This document shows, one piece after another, positions 27,902-38,073 of a DNA stretch of 64,000 bases. The translations under genes and the position numbers were made by a program. How positions within the stretch are numbered: position 1 is the first letter of the stretch; the number at the start of each line of letters is the position of its first letter. The notes beneath the pieces are model-generated. The model did no database searches. It was given only the letters and a program-made list of their open reading frames with translations, and was not told where the DNA came from. Source of the stretch: Hyphomicrobiales bacterium (GTDB lineage Bacteria; Pseudomonadota; Alphaproteobacteria; Rhizobiales; Rhizobiaceae); the NCBI GenBank assembly GCA_900472295.1, contig UCIA01000002.1:806001-870000 (forward strand), read 5' to 3'.

Positions 27902-28052
27902 GATAACCGAGAGGGTAGAGAAAAATCTGCTCTCCTACGCGGTCAAAGTCTTGGGAGGATGCGATCTAGGCGCGATCACTCGCTGCCGCCGGAAACCGGA
28001 AACAGATCGGAACGCGTTTAAATTGCAAGGCCTTGTGCCTTGCATTTTTTTT
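27902..28052 (+). ncRNA. Candidate small RNA ending in a strong intrinsic terminator
   Basis: No reading frame explains the plus-strand terminator at 28024-28052. Upstream, GTGACA (27867-27872) and CTAGTG (27890-27895), 17 bases apart, could be a weak sigma-70 promoter, giving a transcript of about 150 bases. Internal features include an exposed CTCTCCT stretch (anti-Shine-Dalgarno type) near 27933 and a CCGG-AAA-CCGG hairpin near 27990. The length would fit 6S RNA or a trans-acting sRNA, but I cannot assign a family. Confidence 0.5.
28024..28052 (+). terminator. Intrinsic terminator, plus strand
   Basis: A perfect 8-bp stem TGCAAGGC / GCCTTGCA with a five-base loop (CTTGT) is followed directly by eight T residues. 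On the opposite strand the stem is not followed by a T-run, so the orientation is plus. Confidence 0.9.
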
Positions 28053-28248
28053 GCCCGATCATCCGGTTAGATCGAACTGTTCCCAAATCACATGAGCTTG
28101 AATCAGCCTGGTGCCGGGCCGTGATTCTATATTGGGAATAGATCTTGGCCGCCGCTGGTTGCTTGGCTCGCACCGGCGCACCGAAACTTGAATTCGGTGT
28201 TCCAAAATAGGCTCAAATAGCTGCCCGATCTTGTCGGCCGGAACAGGT

Positions 28249-28533
28249 TTAGTTAGCCGGTGCCTGGCTGGCTTCGGGGATGATGTGCGGGACTTCGTCG
28301 AGGCTGTAGCCCAGCCCGTGCGTCACGCCATAGAAAATGCCCATGACAACGGCCGTGACGATGGTGGTGCGGATCACGGCGCGCAGCATATGCGGCCCGC
28401 GCGGCGCGCTGGCAACCGTGCCCAGCGTCACGTCGTGATCGTCATCCTGCGTGCGCACCGAGAACGGCAGCACCATAAACAGCACCAGCCACCAGGTGAT
28501 GAAGAACAGCGCCGCAAACGAAACCCAGCTCAT
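28249..28533 (-). CDS. DUF1467 family membrane protein
   Basis: The 94-residue protein has two predicted transmembrane helices (SFAALFFITWWLVLFMVLPF and AVIRTTIVTAVVMGIFYGVT). The FSVRTQDDD stretch between the helices and the overall size match the DUF1467 family of alphaproteobacteria. It overlaps the methylmalonyl-CoA epimerase gene by ATGA at 28530-28533; this neighbourhood is common in rhizobia as far as I recall. Function is unknown. Confidence 0.85.
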   Translation of the reverse strand: MSWVSFAALFFITWWLVLFMVLPFSVRTQDDDHDVTLGTVASAPRGPHMLRAVIRTTIVTAVVMGIFYGVTHGLGYSLDEVPHIIPEASQAPAN

Positions 28534-28934
28534 GCCTGCTCCAGTTCGACCAGCGTGCCGAAGAAATCCTTGGGGTGCAGGAACAGCACCGGCTTGCCGT
28601 GGGCGCCGGTTTTGGGATTGCCGTCACCCAGCACACGCGCGCCGCTCGCCTTGAGATGGTCTCGCGCGGCAAGGATGTCGTCGACCTCATAGCAGACATG
28701 ATGCATGCCGCCCGAGGGGTTTTTCTCGAGAAAGGCCGCGATCGGCGAGCCCTCGCCCAGCGGCTCAAGCAGTTCGATCTTGGTGTTGCCGACATCGACG
28801 AACACCACAGTGACGCCATGCTCCGGCAGCGCCTGTGGCGCGGTCACCCGCGCGCCAAGCGTATCGCGATAGGCGGCGATCGCCGCGGCCAGATCCGGCA
28901 CGGCAAGCGCGACATGGTTCAGGCGTCCCAGCAT
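28530..28934 (-). CDS. mce: Methylmalonyl-CoA epimerase
   Basis: The protein has 134 residues from ATG 28934, whose product begins MLGRLNHVALAVPDLAAAI; the frame extends 22 codons upstream into a repeat and is trimmed. It is a vicinal-oxygen-chelate (glyoxalase-fold) protein. Probable metal ligands are His in LNHVALAV, His in GGMHHVCYEV and Glu in GTLVELEQ. It interconverts (R)- and (S)-methylmalonyl-CoA in propionate and branched-chain degradation. Length and motifs are normal. Confidence 0.9.
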   Translation of the reverse strand: MLGRLNHVALAVPDLAAAIAAYRDTLGARVTAPQALPEHGVTVVFVDVGNTKIELLEPLGEGSPIAAFLEKNPSGGMHHVCYEVDDILAARDHLKASGARVLGDGNPKTGAHGKPVLFLHPKDFFGTLVELEQA

Positions 28935-28949
28935 GAATTGCTCCGCTTT

Positions 28950-29045
28950 AGGGGAGTAAGGCAGTAGGGCAGTACGGGAGTAGGGAAAAAGATAGAGCAA
29001 CCGCCCGTTCTTCCCTACTCCCCTACTGCCTTACTCCCCTACTCC
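28950..29045. repeat. Heptamer-rich inverted repeat
   Basis: The left arm reads GGAGTAAGGCAGTAGGGCAG, then GGGAGTAGGGAA. The right arm in reverse complement reads GGAGTAAGGCAGTAGGGGAG, then TAGGGAA. About 28 bases separate the arms. Both arms are built of GTAGGG/AGTAGGG-like units, resembling the flanks of the four-helix-bundle gene at 46.6-47.1 kb. It lies between mce and rnj and could form a strong hairpin. Confidence 0.8.
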
Positions 29046-29053
29046 CTTGTTCG

Positions 29054-30727
29054 TCACCGGGTGACGAATACAGTCACCAGCGGCTTCTTGCCCCAGGCTT
29101 CGTTGGCGGCGCCGCGCACCGCGCGCCGCACCGCTTCCTGCACCATATCGAGGTCCTTGCGGCGCTGGCGCGGTATCGAATCCACCGCACCGACGGCCGC
29201 GTCGAGCATCAGATCTTCCATGTTGTCACCGCGGGCATCGGCCTCGGCGACGCCGATGGCGACCAGGTCGGGATCGCCGGCGAGCTCATACTTGTCGTCG
29301 AGCACGACATTGACCGCGACATGGCCGGCGAACGACAGCTTGCGCCGGTCGCGTATGCCCATCGCCTGGTCGGTGCCGATCAGGCGGCCGTCCTTGTAGA
29401 TGCGGCCGAACGGCACCTGGTCGATGATGGTGGCGGGACCGGGCGCCAGCCGCAGCATGTCGCCGTCGCGCACCTGCGCCACCTGGCCGATGCCGGAGGT
29501 CGCCATCAGCGAGCCCTGCGCCACCAGATGCGCGGCTTCGCCATGCACGGGAACGCCGATTTGCGGCCGTACCCACTCATACATCTTGCGCAGTTCGCTA
29601 CGGCGGGGATGGCCGGAGACATGCACCAGCGCGTCGCCGTCCTCGATGATCTTGATGCCGAGATCGATGAGGCGGTTCTTGATCTCGAGGATCGCCTTCT
29701 CGTTGCCGGGAATGGTGCGCGAGGAAAACACCACCGTGTCGCCCGCCGTCAGCGATACCGATTTCATCTCGTCACGCGACAGTTTGGCCAGTGCTGCCAG
29801 CGCCTCGCCCTGGCTGCCGGTGCAGATGATGACCAGGTTCTCGCGCGGGATGAAGCCGAAATCCTCCTCGGCGATGAACTCCGGCAACCCGTCCATGTAG
29901 CCGAGCTCGCCGGCGACATCGATGACGCGCTTCAGCGAGCGCCCGAGCACCAGGCACTGCCGGCCGGCATCGCGCGCCGCCTTGGCGATCGAGACGATGC
30001 GCCCGACATTGGAGGAGAAGGTGGTGACCGCGACCCGGCCGACGGCGCTCTGGATGACGCCCCTCAGCCCCTCGCCCACCGCCACTTCCGACGGCGATTC
30101 GCCTTCGCGCAGCGCATTGGTCGAATCGCAGACCAGCGCCAGCACACCCTTGTCGCCATAGGCACGGAAGCGCGCCTCGTCGGTTTTCGGTCCTATCGTC
30201 GGCTCCGGATCGATCTTCCAGTCGCCGGTGTGGATGACGGTGCCAACCGGCGAGGTGATCGCCAGCGACATCGGCTCGGGGATGGAGTGCGCCACCGGAA
30301 TGGCCTCGATCGAGAACGGGCCGACTGTGAATGTTTCGCCTGCCCGGTAGATCGTCACCGGGATCTTCGGCGCGCCGTGCTCGCCCTGCCGCTTGGCGTC
30401 CAGCAGGCCGGCGCTGAACGGCGTCATCCACACCGGCGCCTTCAGCTTCGGCCAGGTGTCGAGCAGCGCGCCATAATGGTCTTCATGCGCGTGGGTGATG
30501 ATGATGCCGCGCAGATTGGCGAGATTTTCCTCGATGAAGCGCGTGTCCGGCAGCACCAGGTCAACGCCGGGCAGGCTGGCATCAGGGAAGGTCACGCCGA
30601 CATCGATGACGATCCATTCGCGCGCACTGGGCGGCCCGTAGCCGTAAAGGGCGAAGTTCATGCCGATCTCGCCGACGCCGCCGAGCGGCACGAAAACGAG
30701 TTCGGCGTTTTGCGCTTTCGCCATCAA
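29054..30727 (-). CDS. rnj: Ribonuclease J
   Basis: The 557-residue beta-CASP metallo-beta-lactamase (Met2 at 30724 is equally possible) begins NAELVFVPLGGVGEIGMNFA. It has the zinc motif THAHEDHYGA near residue 80, HTGDWKIDPEP, and the beta-CASP motifs VTTFSSNVGRI and VHVSGHPRRSELRKMYEWV. RNase J is a 5'-3' exo- and endoribonuclease in RNA processing and decay, and is found in rhizobia together with RNase E. It is transcribed with birA and downstream of the nuo operon, 30 bases from the birA stop. Confidence 0.93.
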   Translation of the reverse strand: MMAKAQNAELVFVPLGGVGEIGMNFALYGYGPPSAREWIVIDVGVTFPDASLPGVDLVLPDTRFIEENLANLRGIIITHAHEDHYGALLDTWPKLKAPVWMTPFSAGLLDAKRQGEHGAPKIPVTIYRAGETFTVGPFSIEAIPVAHSIPEPMSLAITSPVGTVIHTGDWKIDPEPTIGPKTDEARFRAYGDKGVLALVCDSTNALREGESPSEVAVGEGLRGVIQSAVGRVAVTTFSSNVGRIVSIAKAARDAGRQCLVLGRSLKRVIDVAGELGYMDGLPEFIAEEDFGFIPRENLVIICTGSQGEALAALAKLSRDEMKSVSLTAGDTVVFSSRTIPGNEKAILEIKNRLIDLGIKIIEDGDALVHVSGHPRRSELRKMYEWVRPQIGVPVHGEAAHLVAQGSLMATSGIGQVAQVRDGDMLRLAPGPATIIDQVPFGRIYKDGRLIGTDQAMGIRDRRKLSFAGHVAVNVVLDDKYELAGDPDLVAIGVAEADARGDNMEDLMLDAAVGAVDSIPRQRRKDLDMVQEAVRRAVRGAANEAWGKKPLVTVFVTR

Positions 30728-30757
30728 TTTTCCCTTCCCGGCCTTTGCGGCCAGCCC

Positions 30758-31579
30758 CTAAACCTTTGCCGACGCGACCGCGCCGAAATGCACGTCGCCG
30801 GCGGCGATCGTATGAATTTTCCCCTCATCGTCGCGGATCACGAAACGGCAATCCTCGTCAATGGTCTCAAACGTACCGCGCACCACATTCCCGTCAATCC
30901 TGACAGCAACCTCGCCACCAAGCCCCGCCGCGCGCGCCAGCCAGCGCCGCCTTATGGCGTCGAGCCCGCGTCCTTCATCCCACAGCCGAGCATTGTCGCT
31001 CCAGGCATCCGACAGCGCCAAAAACACCGTTTCGGCATCGCATGTAGCACCCAGCGCCTGAAGCGATGTCGCCGGATACGGCAAATCCGGCGGATGCGCC
31101 ACCACATTGACGCCGATGCCGACCGCTACGGCAAAACGACCGCCGTCAAGAATGGCCGATTCCAGCAGGATGCCGGAGAGTTTGGCGCCGGAGGCGAGCA
31201 CGTCGTTCGGCCATTTCAGTTCGAAGCGGTTTTTGCCCTGGCTGGCACCGTCGAGGCCGATGGCGATCCTGCCCTTCGGCACCACGGCGTCGAGCGCGTC
31301 GGCCAGCGACAGGCCGGCAACGAAACCCAGCGTCGCGGCGACACGCAACTCACCGCCGGTAATGACGAGCAATGTCGCTGCCAGATTGCCTTCGGGCGAT
31401 ACCCAGGCCCGGCCGCGGCGGCCGCGCCCGCTTTCCTGTTTCTTGGAAACGACCCACAATTTGCCGGGGTCACCTGCCCGCGCATGGTCGAGCGCCACCG
31501 TATTGGTGGAGCCGATACTGTCATGGGCCTCGAGCCGGAACCCTTCCGTCTCAGAGGTTGGAGCCAGCCGAAATGCCAT
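30758..31579 (-). CDS. birA: Biotin--[acetyl-CoA-carboxylase] ligase
   Basis: The 273-residue enzyme has the biotinyl-AMP loop GRGRRGRAWVSPEGNLAATL and the ligase motif FELKWPNDVLASGAKLSGIL. The N-terminal DNA-binding domain of E. coli BirA is absent, so it is a monofunctional ligase. It lies four bases after nuoN and before rnj, an arrangement frequent in rhizobia. Confidence 0.93.
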   Translation of the reverse strand: MAFRLAPTSETEGFRLEAHDSIGSTNTVALDHARAGDPGKLWVVSKKQESGRGRRGRAWVSPEGNLAATLLVITGGELRVAATLGFVAGLSLADALDAVVPKGRIAIGLDGASQGKNRFELKWPNDVLASGAKLSGILLESAILDGGRFAVAVGIGVNVVAHPPDLPYPATSLQALGATCDAETVFLALSDAWSDNARLWDEGRGLDAIRRRWLARAAGLGGEVAVRIDGNVVRGTFETIDEDCRFVIRDDEGKIHTIAAGDVHFGAVASAKV

Positions 31580-31583
31580 CCGG

Positions 31584-33020
31584 TCAGAAAAATGTCTTGG
31601 CGGCGGCTTCGGCGTAGGTCGCGATCGGACCGCCGATCAGCACATAGAACAGCACGAAGGCGCCGGAGACGCCGAGCACGAGGCGCAGCTCGACGGCCAT
31701 CGGCACGAAGCCGCCGGCCGGTTCGTCGAACCACATGATCTTGATGATGCGCAGATAGTAGAAAGCGCCCACGACCGAGGCCAGCACGCCGATGATCGCC
31801 AGCGCGTAAAGATTGGCGTTGACGGCGGCGAGGAAGACGTACCACTTCCCCCAGAAGCCGGCGAGCGGCGGGATGCCGGCCAGCGAGAACATCAGGATGG
31901 TCAGGATCGTGGCCATGATCGGGTTGGTCGACGACAGGCCGGCCAGATCGCTGATCTGCTCGACATTGCCTTCCTTGCGCCGCATGGCGAGGATGAAGGC
32001 AAAGGTGCCGAGCGTCATCACCAGGTAGATCAGCATGTAGATGGCGACGCCGCGCACGCCGGCCTGGCTGTTGGCGGCAAGGCCGACCAGCGCATAGCCC
32101 ATATGGCCGATCGAGGAATACGCCATCAGCCGCTTGATGTTGGTCTGGCCGATGGCCGCGAATGCGCCGAGCGCCATCGAGGCGATCGAGATGAAGACGA
32201 TGATCTGCTGCCAGTCGGCCGCGATCGGCTTGAAGGCGCCCATGGTGACGCGCACGATCAGCGCCATCGCCGCCATTTTGGGGGCTGCCGCCAGGAAGGC
32301 CGTGACCGGTGTCGGCGCGCCTTCATAGACGTCGGGCGTCCACATGTGGAACGGCACTGCCGAAATCTTGAAGGCAAGGCCGGCCAGAACGAAGACCAGG
32401 CCGACGACGAGGCCAAGCTGACGCTCGCCGCTGCTGAGAGCCGAGGCGATCTCCTGGAAGCCGACATTGCCGGTGTAGCCGTAGACCAGACTGATGCCGT
32501 AGAGCAGCATGCCCGACGACAGTGCGCCCAGCACAAAGTATTTCAGGCCGGCCTCGGTCGAACGCAGATTGTCACGGTTGATCGCCGCCAGCACATAGAT
32601 CGCAAGCGACTGCAGTTCGAGGCCGAGATAGAGGCCGATCATGCCATTGGCCGAGATCATCAGCATCATGCCGAGCGTGCACAGCAGGATGAGCACGGGG
32701 TATTCGAACTTGTCGAAATGCTCCTGCTTGGCAAAGCGCATCGACATCACCAGCGTCACCGCCGAGCCGATCAGCGCCAGCACCTTCATGAAGCGGGAAA
32801 ACGGATCCTGGATAAAGGCATTGCCATAGGCGCTGCCCTGCCCGGTGGAAAAGACCAGCCAAAGGCCTGATATGACCAGCACGGCGACGGCAAGGCCGGT
32901 CACCAGGTTGACTGCGTTGGCGCGCGAATAGGCGCCGACCATCAGGAGCGCCAGCGCGCCGATGGCGAGGATCAGCTCCGGCGTCGAGAGCGACAGGCTG
33001 GCGTAAAGGTCCGGCGTCAT
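31584..33020 (-). CDS. nuoN: NADH-quinone oxidoreductase subunit N
   Basis: The protein has 478 residues from ATG 33020 (a start at 33029 adds three). It is an antiporter-like proton-pumping subunit of complex I with about 14 helices. Conserved stretches include [58 protein letters not shown] and [18 protein letters not shown]. It is the last nuo gene; birA follows after four bases. Confidence 0.95.
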   Translation of the reverse strand: MTPDLYASLSLSTPELILAIGALALLMVGAYSRANAVNLVTGLAVAVLVISGLWLVFSTGQGSAYGNAFIQDPFSRFMKVLALIGSAVTLVMSMRFAKQEHFDKFEYPVLILLCTLGMMLMISANGMIGLYLGLELQSLAIYVLAAINRDNLRSTEAGLKYFVLGALSSGMLLYGISLVYGYTGNVGFQEIASALSSGERQLGLVVGLVFVLAGLAFKISAVPFHMWTPDVYEGAPTPVTAFLAAAPKMAAMALIVRVTMGAFKPIAADWQQIIVFISIASMALGAFAAIGQTNIKRLMAYSSIGHMGYALVGLAANSQAGVRGVAIYMLIYLVMTLGTFAFILAMRRKEGNVEQISDLAGLSSTNPIMATILTILMFSLAGIPPLAGFWGKWYVFLAAVNANLYALAIIGVLASVVGAFYYLRIIKIMWFDEPAGGFVPMAVELRLVLGVSGAFVLFYVLIGGPIATYAEAAAKTFF

Positions 33021-33038
33021 GGTTCGCAAAACCCTTGG

Positions 33039-34544
33039 TTAGTTCGCCGCCGCGGTCTGCGCGGCGCCGATGGATGCAGTGACATTGGTGACGAGCGCCT
33101 TGACCGACTGGGCCGTGGCATCGAAGACCGGGGCGGGATAGACGCCGAAGAAGATGACCAGCACGACCAGCGGGTAGATGATCGCCTTCTCGCGCGTCGA
33201 CAGGTCGAGCAGGCCCTTCAGGCTTTCCTTGGTCAGCGCGCCGAAGATCACCCGGCGATAAAGCCAGAGCGCGTAGGCAGCCGACAGGATGACGCCGGTG
33301 GCGGCGAAGAACGCCACCCAGGTGTTGACCCGGAACACGCCGAGCATGGTCAGGAATTCGCCGACGAAGCCTGACGTACCGGGCAGGCCGACATTGGCCA
33401 TGGTGAAGATCAGGAACACGGTGGCGTATTTCGGCATGTTGTTGACCAGCCCGCCATAGGCGGCGATCTCACGCGTGTGCATGCGGTCATAGATGACGCC
33501 TACGCACAGGAACAGCGCGCCCGAGACGAGGCCGTGGCTGAGCATCTGGAAGATCGCGCCCTGCACGCCTTCCTGGTTCATGGCGAAAATGCCCATGGTG
33601 ACGAAGCCCATATGGGCGACGGACGAATAGGCGATCAGCTTCTTCATGTCCTCCTGCATCAGCGCCACCAGCGAGGTGTAGATGATGGCGACGACCGACA
33701 GCGTGAACACCAGCGGTGCGAACATTTCAGATGCCAGCGGGAACATCGGCAGCGAGAAGCGCAGGAAGCCGTACCCGCCCATTTTCAGGAGAATGCCCGC
33801 CAGGATCACCGAACCTGCCGTTGGCGCCTCGACGTGCGCGTCGGGCAGCCAGGTGTGCACCGGCCACATCGGCATCTTCACCGCGAAGGAGGCGAAGAAG
33901 GCGAGCCACAGCCATGTCTGCATATTGGCCGGGAAGTTGTGCGTCAGCAGCGTCGGGATGTCGGTGGTGCCGGCCTGGAAGAACATCGCCATGATGGCCA
34001 GCAGCATCAGCACCGAGCCAGCCAGCGTATAGAGGAAGAACTTGAACGAGGCGTAGACGCGGCGCTTGCCGCCCCAGACGCCGATGATGATAAACATCGG
34101 GATCAGGCCGGCCTCGAAGAAGACGTAGAACAGCACGATATCCAGTGCGCAGAACACGCCGATCATCAGCGTTTCGAGCAGCAGGAAGCAGATCATGTAG
34201 GCCTTGACGCGCTTGTCGATCGCTTCCCACGACGCCAGGATGCAGAGCGGCATCAGGAACGTCGTCAGGATGACGAACAGCATCGAAATGCCGTCGACGC
34301 CCATATGGTAGGAAATGCCCGAATCCAGCCAAGCGAACTTCTCGACGAACTGGAAGCCGGCCTGTGAATTGTCGAAGCCGGTCCAGATGAACAGCGAGAT
34401 GATGAAGGTGAACGCCGTGGTCAGGAACGCGATGGCGCGAATGTTGCGGCGTGCGTTTTCGCTGTCGTCCCGGATGAACAGGATCAGCAGCACACCCACC
34501 AGCGGCAGGAAGGTGACCAGCGAGAGGATTGGCCAGGCGGTCAT
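33039..34544 (-). CDS. nuoM: NADH-quinone oxidoreductase subunit M
   Basis: The 501-residue antiporter-like membrane subunit of complex I has [60 protein letters not shown] and [18 protein letters not shown]. The conserved Glu in FFEAGL and Lys residues on the proton path are in place. Its start shares one base with the nuoL stop (TGATGA). Confidence 0.96.
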   Translation of the reverse strand: MTAWPILSLVTFLPLVGVLLILFIRDDSENARRNIRAIAFLTTAFTFIISLFIWTGFDNSQAGFQFVEKFAWLDSGISYHMGVDGISMLFVILTTFLMPLCILASWEAIDKRVKAYMICFLLLETLMIGVFCALDIVLFYVFFEAGLIPMFIIIGVWGGKRRVYASFKFFLYTLAGSVLMLLAIMAMFFQAGTTDIPTLLTHNFPANMQTWLWLAFFASFAVKMPMWPVHTWLPDAHVEAPTAGSVILAGILLKMGGYGFLRFSLPMFPLASEMFAPLVFTLSVVAIIYTSLVALMQEDMKKLIAYSSVAHMGFVTMGIFAMNQEGVQGAIFQMLSHGLVSGALFLCVGVIYDRMHTREIAAYGGLVNNMPKYATVFLIFTMANVGLPGTSGFVGEFLTMLGVFRVNTWVAFFAATGVILSAAYALWLYRRVIFGALTKESLKGLLDLSTREKAIIYPLVVLVIFFGVYPAPVFDATAQSVKALVTNVTASIGAAQTAAAN

Positions 34545-36517
34545 CAGAGCATCATCCAGGTGACGAGTGCAGCCACACCGATCAGCATGGCGAAGGCATA
34601 GTGATAGAGGTAGCCGGTCTGCAGCTTGACGACGCGGTTGGTGACATCGACAACGCGCGCCGAAATACCGTCCGGACCGAGCCCGTCAATGATGGCGCCG
34701 TCGCCGGTCTTCCACAGGAAGTGACCGACACGCTTGGCGGGCCGCACGAACAGGAAGTCGTAGAGCTCGTCGAAATACCATTTGTTGAGCAGGAAGGCGT
34801 AGAGCCCACGATGCTGCGCGGCGAGATTGACCGGCATTTCCGGCGAGCGGATGTAGAACTTCCAGGCCAGCGCGAAACCGATCAGCATGGCGATGAAGGG
34901 CGACAGCTCGACCCACAGCGGCAGTTCATGGATGTCGTGCAGGATGTGGTTGTTCGGCAGCGTGAACAGCGACGCCTTCCAGAATTCGGCATAGCCCTCG
35001 CCGATAAAGGCGTCGTGGAAGATGACGCCGGCAAACAGCGCGCCGACCGCCAGGATGAACAGCGGCACCAGCATCACCGGCGGCGATTCATGGACGTGGT
35101 GCATGACCTCATGGCTCGCCCGCGGCTTGCCGTGGAAGGTCATGAAAATCAGCCGCCAGGAATAGAACGAGGTGAAGCAGGCGGCGATGACCAGCAGGAT
35201 GAAGGCGAGGCCGGCGACCGAATTGTGCCCGGCAAAGGCGCTCTCGATGATGGCGTCCTTGGAGAAGAAGCCGGCGGTGCCGATGACCGTCACCGGAATG
35301 CCGACGCCGGTCAGCGCCAGAGTGCCGATCACCATCATCCAGTAGGTCTTCGGGATGAGCTTGCGCAGGCCGCCCATCTTGCGCATGTCCTGCTCGTCGG
35401 AAACGGCGTGGATGACCGAGCCGGAACCGAGGAACAGCAGCGCCTTGAAGAAGGCATGCGTGAACAGGTGGAAGATGGCGGCGCCATAGGCGCCGACGCC
35501 GAGCGCCACGAACATGTAGCCGAGCTGCGAGCAGGTCGAATAGGCGATGACGCGCTTGATGTCGTTTTGCACCAGGCCGACGGTCGCCGCGAAGAAGGCG
35601 GTGAAGGCGCCGATGAAGGTCACCACCGTAAGCGCCGAATGCGACAATTCGAACAGCGGCGATAGGCGCGCCAGCATGAACACGCCGGCCGTCACCATGG
35701 TGGCGGCGTGGATGAGCGCGGAGACCGGTGTCGGGCCTTCCATGGCGTCCGGCAGCCAGGTGTGTAGCGGCACCTGCGCCGACTTGCCCATGGCGCCCAT
35801 GAACAAGAGCAGGCAGACGATGGTCATGGCCGAGTGTTTGTCGAGCGAATAGCCAAGGAAGTTGAGCACAGCGGCGCCGTGCTCAGCGCCTTCGGCCGGA
35901 ATGAATGTCGCGGCATTGGCAAAGATGGTGCCGAGATTGACCGAGCCGAACAGAACGAAGACGCCGAAAATGCCGAGCGCGAAGCCGAAATCGCCGACGC
36001 GGTTGACGACGAAGGCCTTGATGGCGGCGGCATTGGCCGACGGCTTCTTGTACCAGAAGCCGATCAGCAGATAGGAGGCGAGACCGACGCCTTCCCAGCC
36101 GAAGAACATCTGCACCAGATTGTCCGATGTCACCAGCATCAGCATGGCGAAGGTGAACAGCGACAGATAGGCGAAGAAGCGCGGCCGGTTCGGGTCGTGG
36201 TGCATGTAGCCGATCGAATAGATGTGGACCAGCGCCGACACCGTGTTGACCACCACCAGCATGACCACGGTCAGCGTATCGATGCGGAGCGCCCAATTGG
36301 CGTCGAGCCCGCCCGACTGGATCCAGCGCAGCACCGGCACGGTGAACACTTCGCCCTCGCCGAAACCGACGGAGAAGAAGGCGACCCAGGACAGCACGGC
36401 CGAAATCACCAGGAAGCCCGAGGTGATGTATTCCGAGGCCTTGGCGCCGAGCGAATTGCCGAACAGGCCGACGATCAGGAAGCCAAGCAGCGGAAGGAAG
36501 ACGATCGCTTGATACAT
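34544..36517 (-). CDS. nuoL: NADH-quinone oxidoreductase subunit L
   Basis: The 657-residue largest antiporter-like subunit has the long lateral helix typical of NuoL at the C-terminus. Motifs include [59 protein letters not shown] and [19 protein letters not shown]. It forms the distal proton channel of complex I. It lies 10 bases after nuoK. Confidence 0.96.
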   Translation of the reverse strand: MYQAIVFLPLLGFLIVGLFGNSLGAKASEYITSGFLVISAVLSWVAFFSVGFGEGEVFTVPVLRWIQSGGLDANWALRIDTLTVVMLVVVNTVSALVHIYSIGYMHHDPNRPRFFAYLSLFTFAMLMLVTSDNLVQMFFGWEGVGLASYLLIGFWYKKPSANAAAIKAFVVNRVGDFGFALGIFGVFVLFGSVNLGTIFANAATFIPAEGAEHGAAVLNFLGYSLDKHSAMTIVCLLLFMGAMGKSAQVPLHTWLPDAMEGPTPVSALIHAATMVTAGVFMLARLSPLFELSHSALTVVTFIGAFTAFFAATVGLVQNDIKRVIAYSTCSQLGYMFVALGVGAYGAAIFHLFTHAFFKALLFLGSGSVIHAVSDEQDMRKMGGLRKLIPKTYWMMVIGTLALTGVGIPVTVIGTAGFFSKDAIIESAFAGHNSVAGLAFILLVIAACFTSFYSWRLIFMTFHGKPRASHEVMHHVHESPPVMLVPLFILAVGALFAGVIFHDAFIGEGYAEFWKASLFTLPNNHILHDIHELPLWVELSPFIAMLIGFALAWKFYIRSPEMPVNLAAQHRGLYAFLLNKWYFDELYDFLFVRPAKRVGHFLWKTGDGAIIDGLGPDGISARVVDVTNRVVKLQTGYLYHYAFAMLIGVAALVTWMML

Positions 36518-36527
36518 GTTAGCCCCG

Positions 36528-36836
36528 TCAACCCTTCATCTGGTTCACGTCTTCGACCGCGATCGAGCCGCGGTTGCGGAAGAAGACGACGAGAATGGCA
36601 AGACCGATGGCGGCTTCAGCGGCCGCGACGGTCAGCACGAACAGCGCGAACACCTGGCCGACCAGATCACCCAATGCCGCCGAGAAGGCGACGAAATTGA
36701 TGTTGACCGCCAACAGGATCAGCTCGATCGACATCAGGATGACGATGATGTTGCGGCGGTTGAGGAAGATGCCGAACACGCCGAGCGTGAACAGGATCGC
36801 CGATACGGTCAAATAATGTGCGATGCCGACGACCAT
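36528..36836 (-). CDS. nuoK: NADH-quinone oxidoreductase subunit K
   Basis: The 102-residue, three-helix membrane subunit has the conserved glutamates in [20 protein letters not shown] and in [18 protein letters not shown], which belong to the complex I proton path. Its start lies one base after the nuoJ stop. Confidence 0.95.
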   Translation of the reverse strand: MVVGIAHYLTVSAILFTLGVFGIFLNRRNIIVILMSIELILLAVNINFVAFSAALGDLVGQVFALFVLTVAAAEAAIGLAILVVFFRNRGSIAVEDVNQMKG

Positions 36837-36837
36837 C

Positions 36838-37458
36838 TCAGAGCCCCTCGCCCGACTTGACCTTGCGGATTTCCATGCCCGTTGCCGGCGTGCGGCCGAC
36901 CTGGGCTGCGATCGACTGCCGCTTGACCCCTTCCTTGTGGCGCAGCGTCAAGACGATGGCACCGATCATGGCGACCAGCAGCACGAGGCCCGAAATCTGG
37001 AAGTAGTAGAGGTAGTCCGTATAGAGGATGTCGCCGAGCGCGGCTGTGTTGGTCCGCGTGGCCAGATCCGGGATCGGCTTTGAGACCGTCGAGGCCAGCT
37101 GCGGCGCAAACGTGTAGCCGCCGAGCACCACGATCAGCTCCGCTGCCAGGATCAGCCCGACCAGCGCGCCGATCGGCGCATATTGCAGGGCGCCGGTCTT
37201 CAATTCGGCAAAGTCGACATCGAGCATCATGACGACGAACAGGAACAGCACCATGACCGCGCCGACATAGACGACGAGCAGGATCATCGCCAGGAACTCG
37301 GCGCCGGTCAGCATGAACAGGCCGGCGGCGTTGAAGAAGGTCAGGATCAGGAACAGCACGGAATGCACGGGGTTGCGCGACGAAATGACCATGAAGGCCG
37401 ACGCCACCGCGACAAAGGCGAAGAGATAGAAAAAGGCCGCCTCTAGTCCACTCAACAT
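36838..37458 (-). CDS. nuoJ: NADH-quinone oxidoreductase subunit J
   Basis: The protein has 206 residues from ATG 37458, whose product begins [20 protein letters not shown]; 40 upstream codons of open frame are unrelated. It has five helices and the conserved [20 protein letters not shown] and [20 protein letters not shown]. The 120-base gap to nuoI is the widest so far in the operon and shows no obvious terminator. Confidence 0.95.
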   Translation of the reverse strand: MLSGLEAAFFYLFAFVAVASAFMVISSRNPVHSVLFLILTFFNAAGLFMLTGAEFLAMILLVVYVGAVMVLFLFVVMMLDVDFAELKTGALQYAPIGALVGLILAAELIVVLGGYTFAPQLASTVSKPIPDLATRTNTAALGDILYTDYLYYFQISGLVLLVAMIGAIVLTLRHKEGVKRQSIAAQVGRTPATGMEIRKVKSGEGL

Positions 37459-37581
37459 TGGGGATCCCCCGGGTTCCTGTCCAAACAGGACATTCGTCCT
37501 GTTTGATTTCTGCGACCGCCTCCGGTCGTCAAGTTGCGTTGTCCTTAGACGAGGCCCCTCGCCCCGTCCATGCGTCAAATG

Positions 37582-38073
37582 TCAGCGGTAAGGCGAGTCC
37601 AGCGAGATGTTGCGCGCCAGTTCGCGCTCCCACCTGTCGCCATTCGCCAGCAGCTTGTCCTTGTCGTAGTAAAGCTCCTCGCGCGTCTCCGTCGCGAATT
37701 CGAAATTCGGCCCCTCGACGATGGCGTCGACCGGGCAGGCTTCCTGGCAAAAGCCGCAATAGATGCACTTCACCATGTCGATGTCGTAGCGCACCGTGCG
37801 GCGGGTGCCGTCATTGCGGCGCGGGCCGGCCTCGATGGTGATGGCCTGCGCCGGGCAGATCGCTTCGCACAGCTTGCAGGCGATGCAGCGTTCCTCGCCA
37901 TTGGGATAACGGCGCAGCGCATGCTCGCCACGGAAGCGCGGGCTGGTCGGCCCCTTTTCGTGCGGATAGTTGATCGTCTCCTTCGGCGCGAAGAACTGGC
38001 GCATCGACAGGAAGAAGGCGCTGACGAAATCCTGCAGCAGCAGCGACTTTGCGGCTTGGCCAAGAGCGGACAT
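37582..38073 (-). CDS. nuoI: NADH-quinone oxidoreductase subunit I
   Basis: The protein has 163 residues from ATG 38073, which shares a base with the nuoH stop (TGATG). Two 4Fe-4S motifs, [12 protein letters not shown] and [12 protein letters not shown], bind clusters N6a and N6b between the peripheral and membrane arms. The C-terminal [14 protein letters not shown] is typical of alphaproteobacterial NuoI. Confidence 0.96.
   Translation of the reverse strand: MSALGQAAKSLLLQDFVSAFFLSMRQFFAPKETINYPHEKGPTSPRFRGEHALRRYPNGEERCIACKLCEAICPAQAITIEAGPRRNDGTRRTVRYDIDMVKCIYCGFCQEACPVDAIVEGPNFEFATETREELYYDKDKLLANGDRWERELARNISLDSPYR

Larger units (their letters stand above)
27541..28248. other. Intergenic region between proS and the DUF1467 gene
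   Basis: The 708 bases hold no convincing protein gene. The minus-strand proS promoter should lie in 27541-27700. The plus strand carries a probable small RNA (27902-28052), and a further hairpin CACCGAA/TTCGGTG occurs near 28178-28198. Confidence 0.6.

Noticed and set aside
28024-28052. Terminator for the minus-strand DUF1467 gene
   Set aside because: The T-run follows the stem only on the plus strand, and the stem is more than 190 bases past that gene's stop.
29321-31738. 805-codon open frame antisense to rnj and birA
   Set aside because: This is a mirror frame of GC-rich genes; its translation is Arg/His/Asp-rich without domains, while rnj and birA on the other strand are unmistakable.
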